Positions 1-11,071 of a stretch of 64,000 nt of DNA are shown in pieces. Source of the DNA: Metridium senile (Eukaryota; Cnidaria; Anthozoa; Actiniaria; Metridiidae). Where the stretch lies: assembly GCA_949775045.1 (NCBI GenBank), contig OX459095.1, positions 37,756,809-37,820,808 of the forward strand, read 5' to 3'. A program made the position numbers and the translations under genes. Numbering within the stretch: position 1 is the first letter of the stretch; each line of letters starts with the position of its first letter. Below the pieces are notes generated by a model that did no database searches, had not been told where the DNA came from, and saw nothing but the letters and a program-made list of their open reading frames with translations.

Positions 1-2185
1 ATAATGCATTGGTTGTGACCGTTACATATTGGATGCTCATCCTTGTACCACGTGTACATGACCCCAAGTTCATTGTGGAAGTTGGTAATGACGCCAATTA
101 TTAGGTTGTCCCCGTGGTAGCCATTAATGGTGTCTGGACCATAACAAATTGATGGATCATGTGGCTTGTCTTCTGTGTCACTAAACGTTATGTCACCAGT
201 ATTTGTGTCCCCTTTCCTTTGGAGGTATATTACATTGTTGATCTTTATTTCCCCTACAAAGAACTTGTCCTTTAAAGGATCGTACACATCTTTACTTAAG
301 TCTAAACATTCGTCAGATCGCATCTCATAGGCATTGTCCCATCCTGAAATTACAGCATAGCTGAGTTGCCCAGAATACTTGGATATAACACATGATATAA
401 ATTGAATATCAAGATTTTGAAGTGGTTTTCCTGAAATCAACAATCTTTTGTTGCTTTCTTCCAATGTAGGGTTTTCTCTGGCCTCCATTCTGAAGGTTTC
501 ATCTTCTAATTCTTCTCCATCATCTTCCTGGCTAATCAGCTCTGTTAGGACATCATCTGTTAGCAAATAAAACTTAACCCTTGAAGCAAATAGACCATGC
601 TTTTTCAGATATTCATCTATAATGAAGGGTTTGCCAGATTCTTCCACAATTGGTTCAGATTTGAAGTTCCCCACTTTGGCTTTGGCAAAATCATCTTCTG
701 ACCATCCTTCTTTGAATATTGTTAGGGCTAATTTTTTAATAGCTTCCAGTGTCATTCCTTCTTGGTATGGATGGCGTCTGATGCCCCCTTTGGGGAACCT
801 CACTTGTTTATAACCACCTTTCTCTCTTTTTGTTTTCCAACCTAAGTAGATATATAAGGGCTTCCTCGATCCCTGAAAAAAAATAATTTCATAATCAACA
901 GAAAAGTAAACTTGCTCGATTCCTAATTAGCATTTGTGAGTCAAGTCAAGACATTGAACTTTGGAGGATGATATTAAAAATTTAAATAGATAAAAGGCAA
1001 GAGTACATACATGAGGACATTCATTTGTATGCTACAATAAGTCCCATATGCTAGAGTGCTTACACAAAATAAATATGTCCATGAAATAAGACCTAAATAG
1101 TTACAACTTATAGTTTTAATATAATAGTTAACAATTAGACCCTGCGGTCAAGTGGACGACAAGCTGATAGCCCATGAGGCTATGAGATTGTACTCAGCCG
1201 AATGGGATATCAGCTGGTAGTTCATGAGGCCAATTAGTATAAACATACTAGATGGACAAAAAGGGTAAAATAAATGAATAGCAAAATTGTCGTTTGATTA
1301 TAGGGTAGGGTATCATTCTTGACATTTTGTCTGGTATAAGGTGTGTCTTTTGTCTGTGATAGGGTTAGGTTTTGGTAATTTTAGCCTGCATGCTTTAATA
1401 ACAAGATGGCTGTTCTCATTGAGTGGTAGAAACTAATAGTTACTAAATAAAACTATAGCTCAATTGAAGTTTGTGTTGCTTGCCAATGACCCAAATGTAT
1501 TTCATTCTGATAAAAATCCTAACTCTTCAAAAATGATTTAAATCAAGAGCTCAATAAAGTAACAAAACTGCCTTATTGCAAATAAATTATATTTTCACTT
1601 AAAGCAGTTGTCATTTTTAAAGCCAATTAATTGAGCAAAAAAAACATAAATTCCTAGGCATCATCATTGATGAAAATCTAACTTGGAGAAATAATATTTT
1701 GACATCTAGTAAAATAGCTTAATATAAATCGTAAAATCTAGACTCATTCATCTTTCAAAAAGAGCCCAAAAGAAAATCTAATAAGCTTACTAGATCTCAC
1801 TTAATTCAGTTTAATTAAAAGTAAATCTTATGTTAATAGTTATCCTTAATTTTCTCCATTTATTCTTACAATTGATTCATCATTATATTAAATTGCATAA
1901 TCTTATTATCTACTCTACTAAAATATATTTCATCAGATAATTTCCAACTTCCACAATTGCTGAATGTTTTTCAGAGCGATTGCACGTGGTATTCAATATA
2001 CCTTCTCTTTAAAGTTTGTTTTATAAGAAAATGACCAAACATACCTTGCTTACTCTTGTAGAAGTCTGACAACTAGTTCCACTAGCAGTACTAGCAGACG
2101 TTTTTTCGTTTCTCTCTTCCCTAATCGCTTTACAAAGTTGTTTTATTTTGTCTTCTCTGCTACTCTTCTTCACACTATCCGCCAT
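1..2185 (-). CDS. Partial two-exon gene, unrecognised (runs off left edge)
   Basis: A minus-strand gene starts with an ATG at 2185. Exon 1 (2185-2045) encodes 47 residues, MADSVKKSS to TRVSK, rich in K, S, T and E, and ends at an AAG|GTATGT donor. The next exon begins at 872 after a TTTTTTTTCAG acceptor, in matching phase 0, and stays open for about 290 codons to position 1. That exon reads RKPLYIYLGWK, then a basic VRFPKGGIRR stretch, an acidic Glu/Asp patch (EDDGEELEDE), and near the edge a WYKDEHPICNG segment that could be the start of an Ig-like fold. I believe the YLGW-type N-terminal domain recurs in invertebrate hypothetical proteins, some with HECT ends, but this is weak. Matching phase and clean splice sites argue for a real gene. 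The C terminus lies outside the window. Confidence 0.6.
873..2044. other. Intron of the left-edge gene, with LINE debris
   Basis: AT-rich intron. Around 1645-1720 on the plus strand a short stretch reads KFLGIIIDENLTW, the conserved post-RT block of CR1-like LINEs, and then hits a stop; the rest of that copy is unreadable. A TAGGGTAGGG-type stretch near 1300 and the repeat at 1138-1250 (listed separately) are the only other structured parts. Confidence 0.4.
1138..1250. repeat. Short interspersed repeat, copy 1
   Basis: Contains GTGGAC, ACAAGCTGATAG and then GAGGCCAATTAGTATAAAC. A diverged relative occurs at 8617-8707 with GTGGACTACGAGCTGATAG and AGGCTAATTATTGTTGTAC. The pairing suggests a dispersed SINE-like or tandem-derived repeat. 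No pol III boxes were confirmed. Confidence 0.3.
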
Positions 2186-2242
2186 GTTGTTGTTGTTGTT
2201 AGGAATCACCGCTGACCCTAGCTGACCACAGACGCAAGCGCT

Positions 2243-2308
2243 AAGTTTGAAGTTTGAAGTTTGAAGTTTGAAGTTTGAAGTTTGAAGTTTGAAGTTTGAA
2301 GTTTGAAG
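2243..2308. repeat. Heptanucleotide microsatellite (AAGTTTG)n
   Basis: About nine uninterrupted copies of AAGTTTG lie just upstream (minus-strand sense) of the ATG at 2185. Read on the minus strand it stays open and encodes a TSNFKLQ heptapeptide repeat, because 21 bp equals three units. It is more likely 5' UTR or promoter sequence than coding. Confidence 0.9.
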
Positions 2309-2523
2309 TGTCCCTCCTCGTCCATCGTATGTATCATACTCCACTCTCGTCCTCATTTCATTTCATCCGACTGTAACAGAATATTCAAATATATCATATA
2401 ACTTTAAGTGCAAGGTTGAACAGATCTCACCTTTTCTCATTTTGTTGTCTATCTGTCTCTACTTTAGTCATTGTTTTTACCTTTCAAAATGAATAAATAA
2501 ACTCTTCATTTCTTTTCAAACAG

Positions 2524-3608
2524 TTTCATAACTGGTGTGCCCAAACACAGCAAAAATCCTCATGTACACCAAAAATGGGAGAAATGTAAAAAAACAGGAG
2601 GGGGAGCAGTGATACCATGTACTTGGCAGCTTGTGACAGAAAGTGGAAATGTGGATAGTGTAACTACAGTTTTGAAAGAACTGTTACCTGGTGTTGATGG
2701 CCATGAGCATATGGAAGTAAAGGTATCCCATCTTCAATTGATATGTTACATTATCCATTTGATAAACTTTAAAATACAATGTACATGTAATAGCTGTACC
2801 AACAGTATTACTGCGGCTTAAATAATTATGCGACATGCTTCATTCAAACACATTCAAGACCAGAGTGTATAAATATATATATTTAGTAAATATTAAATGG
2901 AAATAATTTCACAGAAATAGAAATAATAATTTAACAATAACTTGATTACATAGCTTCACATATAAATTATTTTATACAAAAAAGGTCTACTGAGCTTTTC
3001 GGTTGAGCTTGGAACTACTAAAGTTTTATCTGTTAGTTTAAACAATGAAACTATGCAGGTCATACCATGATGTTGTCAAGGCTAGGTTCATACATTGTTA
3101 GGTGGCAAAATTTCATAAAATTCACTGTCTGGAATAGAAAATTCACTGTATCCTTGATTTCACCAATCAGAAATCAAGTATGTGCAATGTTGCCACCCAA
3201 CATCACATATGAACCTAGCCTTGACAACATTGTGTTATGACCTCATAAGACATAGTTTCTTGGTTTAAACTAACCAATAAAACTTTAGCAGTTCCAAGCT
3301 CAACCGAAAAGCGCAGTATATATAATCAAATCATTCCCACAATCTTATAGTCTCCCTTGCAACCATTCTTAGTCTCAATCCCCTTCCCTGGAGAGAAATG
3401 TATGTATTAAAATGGGTTATGTGTTTCAGATTGATTGAGTCTTTACTATCTAAAAAAAGATTGTGACATGACATTTTAAAATTGTGATCCCATTTAATAT
3501 CACAGTTTCATAGTATTGAGCCAAAACATTTGCAAAAACCGTCTTGTTCTTTATTTTTAGACTTTGCCAAGAGAAGCCACAGTGAAGAGAAGACATTTGG
3601 ATGTATAA
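2524..3608 (+). CDS. 3' exons of an unrecognised plus-strand gene
   Basis: Two exons join in phase 0. The first (2524-2722) follows a TTTTCAAACAG acceptor and encodes FITGVPKHSKNPHVHQKW, then a glycine-rich KTGGGAV and a GVDGHEHMEVK end before a GTATCC donor. The second (3561-3608) follows TTATTTTTAG and encodes TLPREATVKRRHLDV and a TAA stop. No domain is recognised. The first exon or exons upstream were not found; only about 340 bp separate this gene from the divergent minus-strand gene. The intron holds a MITE (2990-3316). It could be a gene tail or a transposon-captured exon. Confidence 0.35.
2990..3316. mobile_element. TA-flanked foldback MITE, 327 bp
   Basis: The left end (CTGAGCTTTTCGGTTGAGC) and the reverse complement of the right end (CTGCGCTTTTCGGTTGAGC) match. 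Complementarity continues inwards through GGAACTACTAAAGTTTTA and an AGGTCATA / CTAGGTTCATA block, so most of the element folds back. TA lies on both sides (2988-2989, 3317-3318), as for mariner-type insertions. It has no coding capacity. Confidence 0.75.
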
Positions 3609-3619
3609 GACAATTAAAT

Positions 3620-4100
3620 TAACCTGAAAATTTTAATCTGATTTAATGTTGCTGTTCTTATAATATTACTTCATACAAATTTGAAATGTTTGCTGATACA
3701 AACATTTATATATTAATAGATTCAAAAAATGAAATAAAGAACTATTATTAAAATATATCAATGAGAATTAAAACATATTTGAAATTGTGTAACTCGATTA
3801 ATTTTAAGTGAAATAGAAAATTATATTTGTTACAGTTCATAAATCTAATTACAAATCATATAGTGCAATTATCAATTTACTTATGATTATACCAATCAAT
3901 TATTTGAATATTTTATCTACAATTTGTATTTTAAATCAATGTAGTTTTATGTCAGGGGCTTATACTCTATAAGCATATCATGCTTTTTCTAGACTACTAT
4001 TCTTAGTCATTTTTACACTTAACTAATTATTGTAATTTTAGAAATATTATTTATATTGTTTGTAACAATGACTGAGAATGAATAAATTGATTGATTGACA
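3620..4100 (+). mobile_element. Probable LINE 3' end remnant with TTGA tail
   Basis: AT-rich non-coding sequence ending in a run of TTGA units (AATAAATTGATTGATTGAC) after an ACAATGACTGAGAATG stretch. This is typical of a CR1-like LINE 3' UTR with a short tandem tail. No RT reading frame remains. Confidence 0.35.
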
Positions 4101-4133
4101 GTACTTGCCCACTTATAAAACCTACAAATCTTA

Positions 4134-4206
4134 GGGGCTGTATATATGAAGGCGAGTTGTCACTGCATGCTAGCCGGGATAACTCTATTGATATATAAAC
4201 AGCCCC
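4134..4206. mobile_element. Very short TA-flanked MITE, 73 bp
   Basis: Ends are GGGGCTGTATATAT and, inverted, TATATAAACAGCCCC. TA dinucleotides flank both ends (4132-4133, 4207-4208). The terminal complementarity is about 14 bp with one mismatch. Confidence 0.55.
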
Positions 4207-5200
4207 TAAGAACCTATTAGCCTAAAAATATCAATGTAGGTTCCCTTCACATATGAACCTATTCTAAGCTTACAATTTGCAACAGGTTCTTCCTTTAGAA
4301 AATTACTCTTAAAAATCTTCAGTCAAAGATAAATAGATGGCCTGGTTAAATGCTGCCCTTCTGGCATATATCTTCCTTATAAGAACCATGTTTAAAAATC
4401 TGAATAGCCTCGTTGAATTTGTACCACATGTATTCCCGTAAAATAAGAGTTTTAATCTTTGCTTTTTAGTTCTTTATATGCATATCTTTTATGAATTAAG
4501 AAGCGATATAGTAATACTTTAAAGCTGACTAATATTTTCCATTTGAGGTGTTTTTGGAGCGACTGCAGATACATGGCATATTATGAAGTTAATTTCAATT
4601 TTGACTGAGGACTTGGCAGTAAATTTAAAAGATAATTCTGTGGCAAGTATCCTCGCTATACATTTTCAAAGTTGGGCTTATTTTCTGTGATCAAATCTTT
4701 CTGTGGTAAACGTAGTGGGTAGTGAGCTACAAAATCGTAGTATTCGACACTTCTTGAATTGACTTACGCGTTAGAGTAGCTTTTCCCATCTTTAACTTCG
4801 TGTTACTTGAGGTTTTATATGGAACTACAATACTAAAGAAACTAATTTGATCGTTTTTGGAAGATAAACATCACCTATTGAAGCACTTTCACCAACCCAG
4901 CAACCCTAGCCTTCGACCCTTTATCCGCCATTTTGATTATCTCTGGTAGGTTTCCATAGAGACGAGAATCCTCAAATATCATTGGTCGAGGCGTTTGTTT
5001 ATATCGTGACGTAGCGAGGTGCGCAAATTTGACTACTTTCCCGGACTGACAAAGGGATTATTGTACAATAAATGTTTACATTTTAGTTGTTCAAATAAAT
5101 AGATACTTAAAGATCAGATAATTTAATTTTAATTTGTACTTGAAATAAAAATAGTTGGCTAATAGTAAATTTCCCGCCAAAATCTACAGTGCTTGATTGA
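4207..5200. other. No gene recognised
   Basis: AT-rich sequence without an open frame of note. A TTTATCCGCCATTTTGATT stretch near 4920 resembles 5' ends of animal genes read in reverse, but no coding exon could be attached to it. Confidence 0.4.
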
Positions 5201-5339
5201 CACGCGTTTTGATAGTATAAAAAGAAGACATTCACACGGGAACATTCACTTGCAACAGCAATCATAGCGCTTGTGAGTGTGTGTTACGGTAGCCGCTCAG
5301 TTATGCTGAGAGAAACAATCACTGACTCTATTATATTCT

Positions 5340-6384
5340 ATGATTTTCAAATTAAATCGTCATAGTGGCGATTTACATGCTTTTGTAGGACGAGAACGAA
5401 TAATATTGCCAAATAATGATGGGACTTTCATCTTGTACCTGGCCGAAGCTGAGCCCAAACACTCAGTCGTAAATATATCCAACCTACCATCTGAACTACA
5501 AGACCAAAAAGTAATTGGTTTCTTTGCCAAATATGGCACAGTGAGTGAGATCAGATCAAGATCATCAGGAACCTAGACAAAGATGGCCTAGAAACAGGCG
5601 ATCGTCGCCTTTTAATCACACTGACCCATCACATTCACACGTGTTTTTTTTAGACCCCTACAGAGCCAATGTAAAATACCATGGACAGTCGTAGTGCTGC
5701 TTCCACTGCAACTGGTGGGGGCACACCAATTACCGTTGCCCGTTCAAGGGTTCTTGTGGCCTCTGTGGAGACAGACATCACCATTCGCCTTGCAACACTT
5801 GCTTTGTAGATGCGCCGGGATATCCAGTTACCATGACTGTGGACGAGGTCCTCTCACTGGATCCGGAACATCCGGCCATCTCATGGAATAAAGATCTCCA
5901 TTCACTTCGCGAAAGCCAACTCTTTGGCTCCATGCTTAGCATGGAGTCCTACACTTCACAACAACTCTTTCCAGAGCCACCTGAGGAGTCTCAGGCTGAG
6001 CCTCAAGCTACGATGGAGCTTTTTTCACAACCAATAGAGGATACACTACCCTCTCAGACCAAACCATCTAATCTGGAACGCACTATCATTCCAGAGACCG
6101 GCCCTGATGGGGAAATGTCGGCAATCGCCTCTGTACCTTCTGATCCTTCACCACCTCCTGCTCAACAAGATCGTCCAACTAATAATCGACAGCAACACAC
6201 TACATCCCAAGAACAAAGATATCGTCCATGTCAGCTGGGTGCCACCCACCGCCTTCCGCCAGCTCCACTTCCTCTGTCTTTACCGTTGTATGCCAGCCCA
6301 ACTTTTTCTACGCCATCCTTCATGTGTTGCAGAACCAGCACCGAGGAAGAAAACAACATCCCTCTGAGCCGCCTCAGCACATGA
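5340..6384 (+). pseudogene. LINE ORF1 remnant: RRM-like then two CCHC zinc knuckles
   Basis: The first part (5340-5576) contains SVVNISNLPSELQDQKVIGF and FAKYGTVSEIRSR, the RNP-like pattern of an RRM. After a stop and a degenerate stretch, 5690-5830 encodes two knuckles: C-FH-C-NWW-GH-TNYR-C and C-GL-C-GDR-H-HHSP-C. The 5833-6384 frame is Ser/Pro/Gln-rich and disordered, as in ORF1 C termini. Role in a live element: RNA binding in the RNP particle. The frame is broken at least twice, so it is non-functional. Confidence 0.65.
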
Positions 6385-6499
6385 CCACTCTCAAAAAATC
6401 AAAGCCGTCCTCATAATATCATTTCCTTTGTTCTTGACTGTAATAAGGAGGGATAAATACCCTCCTACAGTCTATGTGTGCCCACCATTCTTTTTTTAC

Positions 6500-7008
6500 T
6501 CGGATCTCTTTTCTTCACGACCAACTGATGAGCTGACACAGGATAAGCTACTCAATTCTATTGAGGTAACACTTGCGGCTACTGCTGCCGACTCCTGCGA
6601 AGGCCTCCTAACCTTTGACGAGTGCCTTTCAGCCCTTTCGGGGATAAAATCCGGAAAATCACCCGGTTTCGATGGTCTCCCAAAGGAATTTTATCTAACG
6701 TCCTCGGACGTGACCTCGTCGAGGTCCTTAACTTTTCTTTCAAATGTGGTTCTTTGTCCTACTCCCAACGTCTGGGAGTAATTACCCTCCTCCATAAGAA
6801 AGGGGAGAGAACCCTCTGTAAAAACTGGAGGCCAATCTCTCTCCTTTCCGTCGACTACAAGATCGCCTCTCGAGCGATAACCTGTCGCCTCAGAGGCGTT
6901 CTTGGGCACATAATATCCACTAACCAAACTTGTTCGGTCCCCGGCCGCTTCATTGGTGAAAACATCCGCCTGATTACAGACCTTATCTACCATGCTGACA
7001 GCTTGTAA
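6500..7008 (+). pseudogene. Reverse transcriptase fragment (Tx1/L1-like)
   Basis: Fingers region only: DELTQDKLLNSIE, then LTFDECLSALSGIKSGKSPG, FDGLPKEFYL, SQRLGVITLLHKKGER, NWRPISLLSVDYKIASRAI and a CSVPGRFIGENI block. A frameshift near 6700 splits it between two frames. The catalytic FADD region and everything downstream are missing. Confidence 0.75.
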
Positions 7009-7180
7009 TTCTTTTCCATTGGGAGGCGGGACTCGTTGTCCCGGCAATGTCGGCGTTACAGTGTTAACCCTCCCTTGCGCACCATGCTGACTTTATTGCA
7101 CTTCTTATTACACTTGTGAGACAGCAAAAACAAAATGATGAGGTATTAAAACTGAGACGTCTGATGGTGTTGTGCACTCT

Positions 7181-7273
7181 ATGCATAAAACATTAGTGTT
7201 TTATATCTGATAGAACACTCATTAATAAAACATGAGTGTTCTATCAGATATAAAACACCAATGTTTTATGCAT
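7181..7273. repeat. Near-perfect 93-bp palindrome
   Basis: ATGCATAAAACATTAGTGTT and its continuation to GAACACTCA are mirrored by TGAGTGTTC and on to ATGTTTTATGCAT, with one mismatch and a spacer of about 10 bp. It could form a 40-bp stem. It may be a minimal foldback element; no clear target duplication was seen. Confidence 0.8.
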
Positions 7274-8109
7274 TTAATTATACATGAGTGACTATTAGTA
7301 ACTCTTTTAGGCAAGTAAAGCTGTAATGAAGTATTGTTTCCTTTGTATTTATTTTTTCTTTGACTGTTCTGGTTGAGTGATAGTCACTAAATATTCTATT
7401 TGTTAATAGCAATTTGGTTTTATTTGACGGATTAACGCTATAATAATGTACAGTATGCACACTATGTACACTATATCAAAGAGTTATTGCTAAAAAATGA
7501 TGATAAGGTGATGGATTCTTTGCTAATGTATTGTTCAGATCCGAATAACTATAGCATAGTTTTTGGCGTCAAAACACCAACTAACATGGCTCCTGTAACT
7601 GGCGATTTTTAGTAATGGTCTTCAACATTTTAAGCTTTATCATTTATCGTCTCTTTCTTATCAGCTTGACTTCAGAACACATTACAAGAACAAAATGAAG
7701 GACCCCCATTTTAAAGGATTTGACCTAGATGAAAAGTAAGTTTATGTTAAACTAAGTACTGTATAAAAAAGCGTCACAGTTGATGCTCTGATATAGTTTC
7801 TTTGGTCTTACTTTGATAGAGTTTTCGATTTCTTTTTCTAGTGTTTGAAGCAGCAAAAACAAGGAGATATCCACAAGAGTCTGTAATGATGTCAAGAACC
7901 ATTACAAAGGACAGTGTCCAGCGCAACTTAGAGGTACATGTAAGGTCAAAGCAAGAATACCCAATTCAGAATTTTTAATTTTGTTCACAAGTAGTATACA
8001 AATTATAGTAATGGTATATCACAAATCATACGCTCTGAATGGCAGTCCTATTAGTGATCTATTTACAATAATATCTGAAGGTCTAGTGGATTACTTACAA
8101 TTTATTAGG
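7274..8109 (+). other. Possible exons, unrecognised
   Basis: A stretch near 7668-7738 reads DFRTHYKNKMKDPHFKGFD and ends at AAAA|GTAAGT. A second open stretch from about 7850 reads RVCNDVKNHYKGQCPAQLRG and stays open to about 8178. The phases can only be joined with a non-obvious acceptor, so this may be decayed coding sequence and not a live gene. Confidence 0.2.
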
Positions 8110-8613
8110 GCCTTTTTACATGGAGATAGGGTCACCCTCCTAGAAGGATCACTCTATTCCAAGTTGTACATAATCTAGGAGGGCCAACTTTTTGCATGTA
8201 AACGCTCAAGGTAGGGTAACCCTAGGTCAACCTAGGGGAAGTACTATTTTGTTATATTCCAGTTAAAAGCAATCATACATGAGAATGAAAGTGATAAAAT
8301 TATTGGAAAAAATAAAATGTAAAAGATCCTGATGCTCCAAACATCACAAATATTGTTTAAAGTAGTCAAACATGTAGTCCTGCTTATGCAATAATGTACT
8401 GTTGGCGGTTTGATATATAATTAGCTCTTGGCAATGCCGTTTGAGCTATAAACATTGATAATAAGATGCCACAGTATTGAAAACCAACAATAGTAAAGAC
8501 AAGAATATAGAGTTTACAGTGAAAATTGAATGTTTAACGAACCATTTTGTTGTTTATTAGCTAACCCTACCAATAGGGTGACCCTACCTCGTCTCTCTCC
8601 ATGTAAAATAGGC
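8110..8613. mobile_element. MITE, about 504 bp
   Basis: The left end (GCCTTTTTACATGGAGATAG, then GGGTCACCCT) and the inverted right end (GCCTATTTTACATGGAGAGA, then GGGTCACCCT) match. The palindromic AGGGTGACCCT recurs inside together with CTAGGTCAACCTAGG. Non-coding. The target duplication is uncertain. Confidence 0.6.
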
Positions 8614-8616
8614 ACT

Positions 8617-8707
8617 TAGTCCTTGATGTCGGGTGGACTACGAGCTGATAGACTACTACTAGCTCATTCAGCTTAGTACAGCCTCATAGGCTAATTATTG
8701 TTGTACA
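8617..8707. repeat. Short interspersed repeat, copy 2
   Basis: Relative of the 1138-1250 repeat: GGTGGACTACGAGCTGATAG, then CAGCCTCATAGGCTAATTATT. It lies directly against the right end of the 8110-8613 MITE. Confidence 0.3.
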
Positions 8708-9676
8708 AACATACTATTCAGAGCACAGGATTTGTGTTAGACCATTAGACGCCAAGTTACGAGTGAGCAAGACTCAAAATTCTGAATAATTTATTCTTTA
8801 ATTGGTAAATTATCAATTTTATACTAAAACACCTCAGCCTCACAGCCATCAACAGTCCACTCAATCTTAAGGTATAATTGTAAATTGTCCATGGTTGAGA
8901 AACAACCTTATATAATAAATAGATATTTATGCAAATATCACGATGTTTTGAATGACCCTTTCTGCAAGTGTTGCAAAAGGCTACAACAAGAAGGGAAAAT
9001 TATTTTTGAAAATAGAGTACACTCATAGGTTTTCCTATATCTTTTCACTCTGCATACACGTAAAAACAACATGTTTCCATAACTGCATTGCTTTGCCTTC
9101 CAAGAATGATAATGGATAAGTGAATGAAAGGAAGTGAAGGGAGTAATGAAGGGAGAGCAGATGGTAGGAAGGAAATGAAATTAGCGAATGAGACAAAGAA
9201 CTAAAACGAGGAAATGCATAAATAAAGAGGTAAACATATATTAAAGTAGATAAAAAGAAATTATAGAATGAAATGAATAAATATGAAGTAAAGCAAAATA
9301 CGTAAACGAATAAAGAACGATAGTAAGAAAGGAAATATTGAATAAATAAATGAATGAATGAATGGAATGCAGACATATTATTATATTATGTAGACTTACC
9401 GGAACCTATTGAAATTGACACATTAAACCAGTTGTAGATTTCTTCTGAGATTTCTCTGTTCACTCTTCGAGGATTCTTTAGCTTATTCTGATGATTTTTG
9501 TGAGTAGGATAACAACACACTGAGGAAGACTTCTGGAAATGGGTCGTCAGCTCATACCTGTGTTTTGGACACACGTACAGTCATGTTTTCTTTTTCTTTG
9601 TTAGATAGGTTAAGAAGTCCGGCTCAATTAAGTATCAAATCGTATTCAAAAGGCACATTCTGTGTTCCATAACCTC
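8708..9676. other. No gene recognised
   Basis: AT-rich, with an A/G-rich stretch (about 9110-9370) of degenerate AATGAA/GAAAGG units that opens a Ser/Phe/Leu-rich frame on the minus strand. That frame is low-complexity and is not a gene. Confidence 0.5.
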
Positions 9677-9685
9677 GGCTTCCAC

Positions 9686-11062
9686 AGCATGTGTAAATTT
9701 TGTCTGCGCATGCGGGTATTTTTATCATTTCATGTCGAATGGAAGAATTTTACGCTAACATGGAACATTTGGTTGAAATCTCATCCTTCAAAATAATGTT
9801 GAAGTACCAAGATACTAAGAAATGAAAAGCCTACCTTCCATTAGTGTGCTGTGGATAATTATTTCAATTGAACGCACTACAGATGGAAAAATATCATGCT
9901 TCAAAGTCAGTGTAAAGTAGCAAAAAGGACCAGAACGTAGTACTTTCGAGTAAATGTTTGGGCTCTAAATTTGAGTTATAACGTAAATCTAAAAGTAGAA
10001 GTCATTACCAACACGATACGGCGTGGATTGGATTATATTAGGAAATTTTAAACATAATCGATCATCATATAATTCGCAATGAAAACCTCTACTTAAGCAC
10101 TTTATCGTCCGAAATTCTCGCAGATTATTCTATCTTTGACATCGCCCCCCAGCAAATTTATTGAAAGATTGGCCTTTCTCATGTTTCCGTTTTGCAAAAC
10201 GGAGCTATTTTGGTAGAAACTCGTGGTCCCTGGATATGATCTCGGGCAATGTTTACAACATGGTTTCGGCTTCGTAGCACTGTGACAAATTTGACTACAT
10301 TTATCCACCTATATTTTATAATATGAAACATTTATTCAGGATATAATTATCTATTGCGATATTATGGAATCCAAAGAGTTCATTTTTTATAAAGCCGTTA
10401 TTTATACTTAGTTTTAGAGTAACAAAAAGCTCAATGAAATTCGCATGTTTTCTGGAGTAGAAATATGCATGAAATCACGTCTCAAAATTGGGACCATCAC
10501 TTTCTACCTAAAAATAGTTTTGCAAAAAGTAAACACGGAAAAAGCCATATATTTAATAAAGTTGCTGGGGGGCGCTGTCAAAAGTATAACATTTCTAGAA
10601 TGAAAAACGGGAATATCGGACGCAAAAGTGCTGAAGTTGAAGTAAACATGGCGAATTATTTGACGATCGATTGTGTTTAAATTTCCTAATATGATCCAAT
10701 TCAAGCAGTATCGTGTTGGCAATGACTTCTACTGTTAGGTTTGTATTATATTTTAATGTTGCGCCCAAACATTTACTCGAAAGTGGGAAGTTTTGATCCA
10801 ACTTCTCACTTTGAGCTGACTTTGATGCATGATATTTTTCCATCTGTAGCGTATTCGATTGAAATAATTATCCACAGCACATTAGTGGAAGGTAGACTCT
10901 TTATGCCTTAGTTTTTCGGTACAAGGACATTATTTTTAAGTATGAGATTGCAAACCAAATGTTCCATGTCAACGTCAAATCTTTACACTCGACATAGAAA
11001 GTTATGCAAATGAATTTTGAGCGTAAAAATACACGCATGCGCAGACAAATTGTATACATGCT
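9686..11062. mobile_element. 1.38 kb foldback element with 9-bp target duplication
   Basis: The left end (AGCATGTGTAAATTTTGTCT) and the inverted right end (AGCATGTATACAATTTGTCT) match, and the two halves remain complementary along most of their length (left arm to about 10270, right arm from about 10470). GGCTTCCAC stands on both sides as a direct repeat (9677-9685, 11063-11071). A 9-bp duplication points to Mutator-like (MULE) mobilisation. Short open frames inside are by-products of the folded arms. Confidence 0.8.
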
Positions 11063-11071
11063 GGCTTCCAC

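Larger units (their letters stand above)
5210..7075 (+). mobile_element. Degenerate Tx1/L1-like non-LTR retrotransposon
   Basis: A TATAAAAAGAAG promoter-like start at about 5216 leads into an ORF1-like region (RRM-like segment, then two CCHC knuckles) and, from about 6530, an RT fragment with the LTFDECLSALSGIKSGKSPG and NWRPISLLSVDYK blocks typical of the Tx1/L1 group. The apurinic endonuclease region expected between ORF1 and RT is absent (only about 100 bp separate them), and RT stops after the block ending in ENIRLITDLIYHAD. Several stops and frameshifts are present. This is a dead, internally deleted copy. Confidence 0.75.

Noticed and set aside
9035..9376. 113-residue minus-strand frame rich in Ser, Phe, Leu and Tyr, looking like a membrane protein
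   Set aside because: It is the complement of an A/G-rich simple stretch of AATGAA and GAAAGG units; low-complexity composition, no splice or start context.
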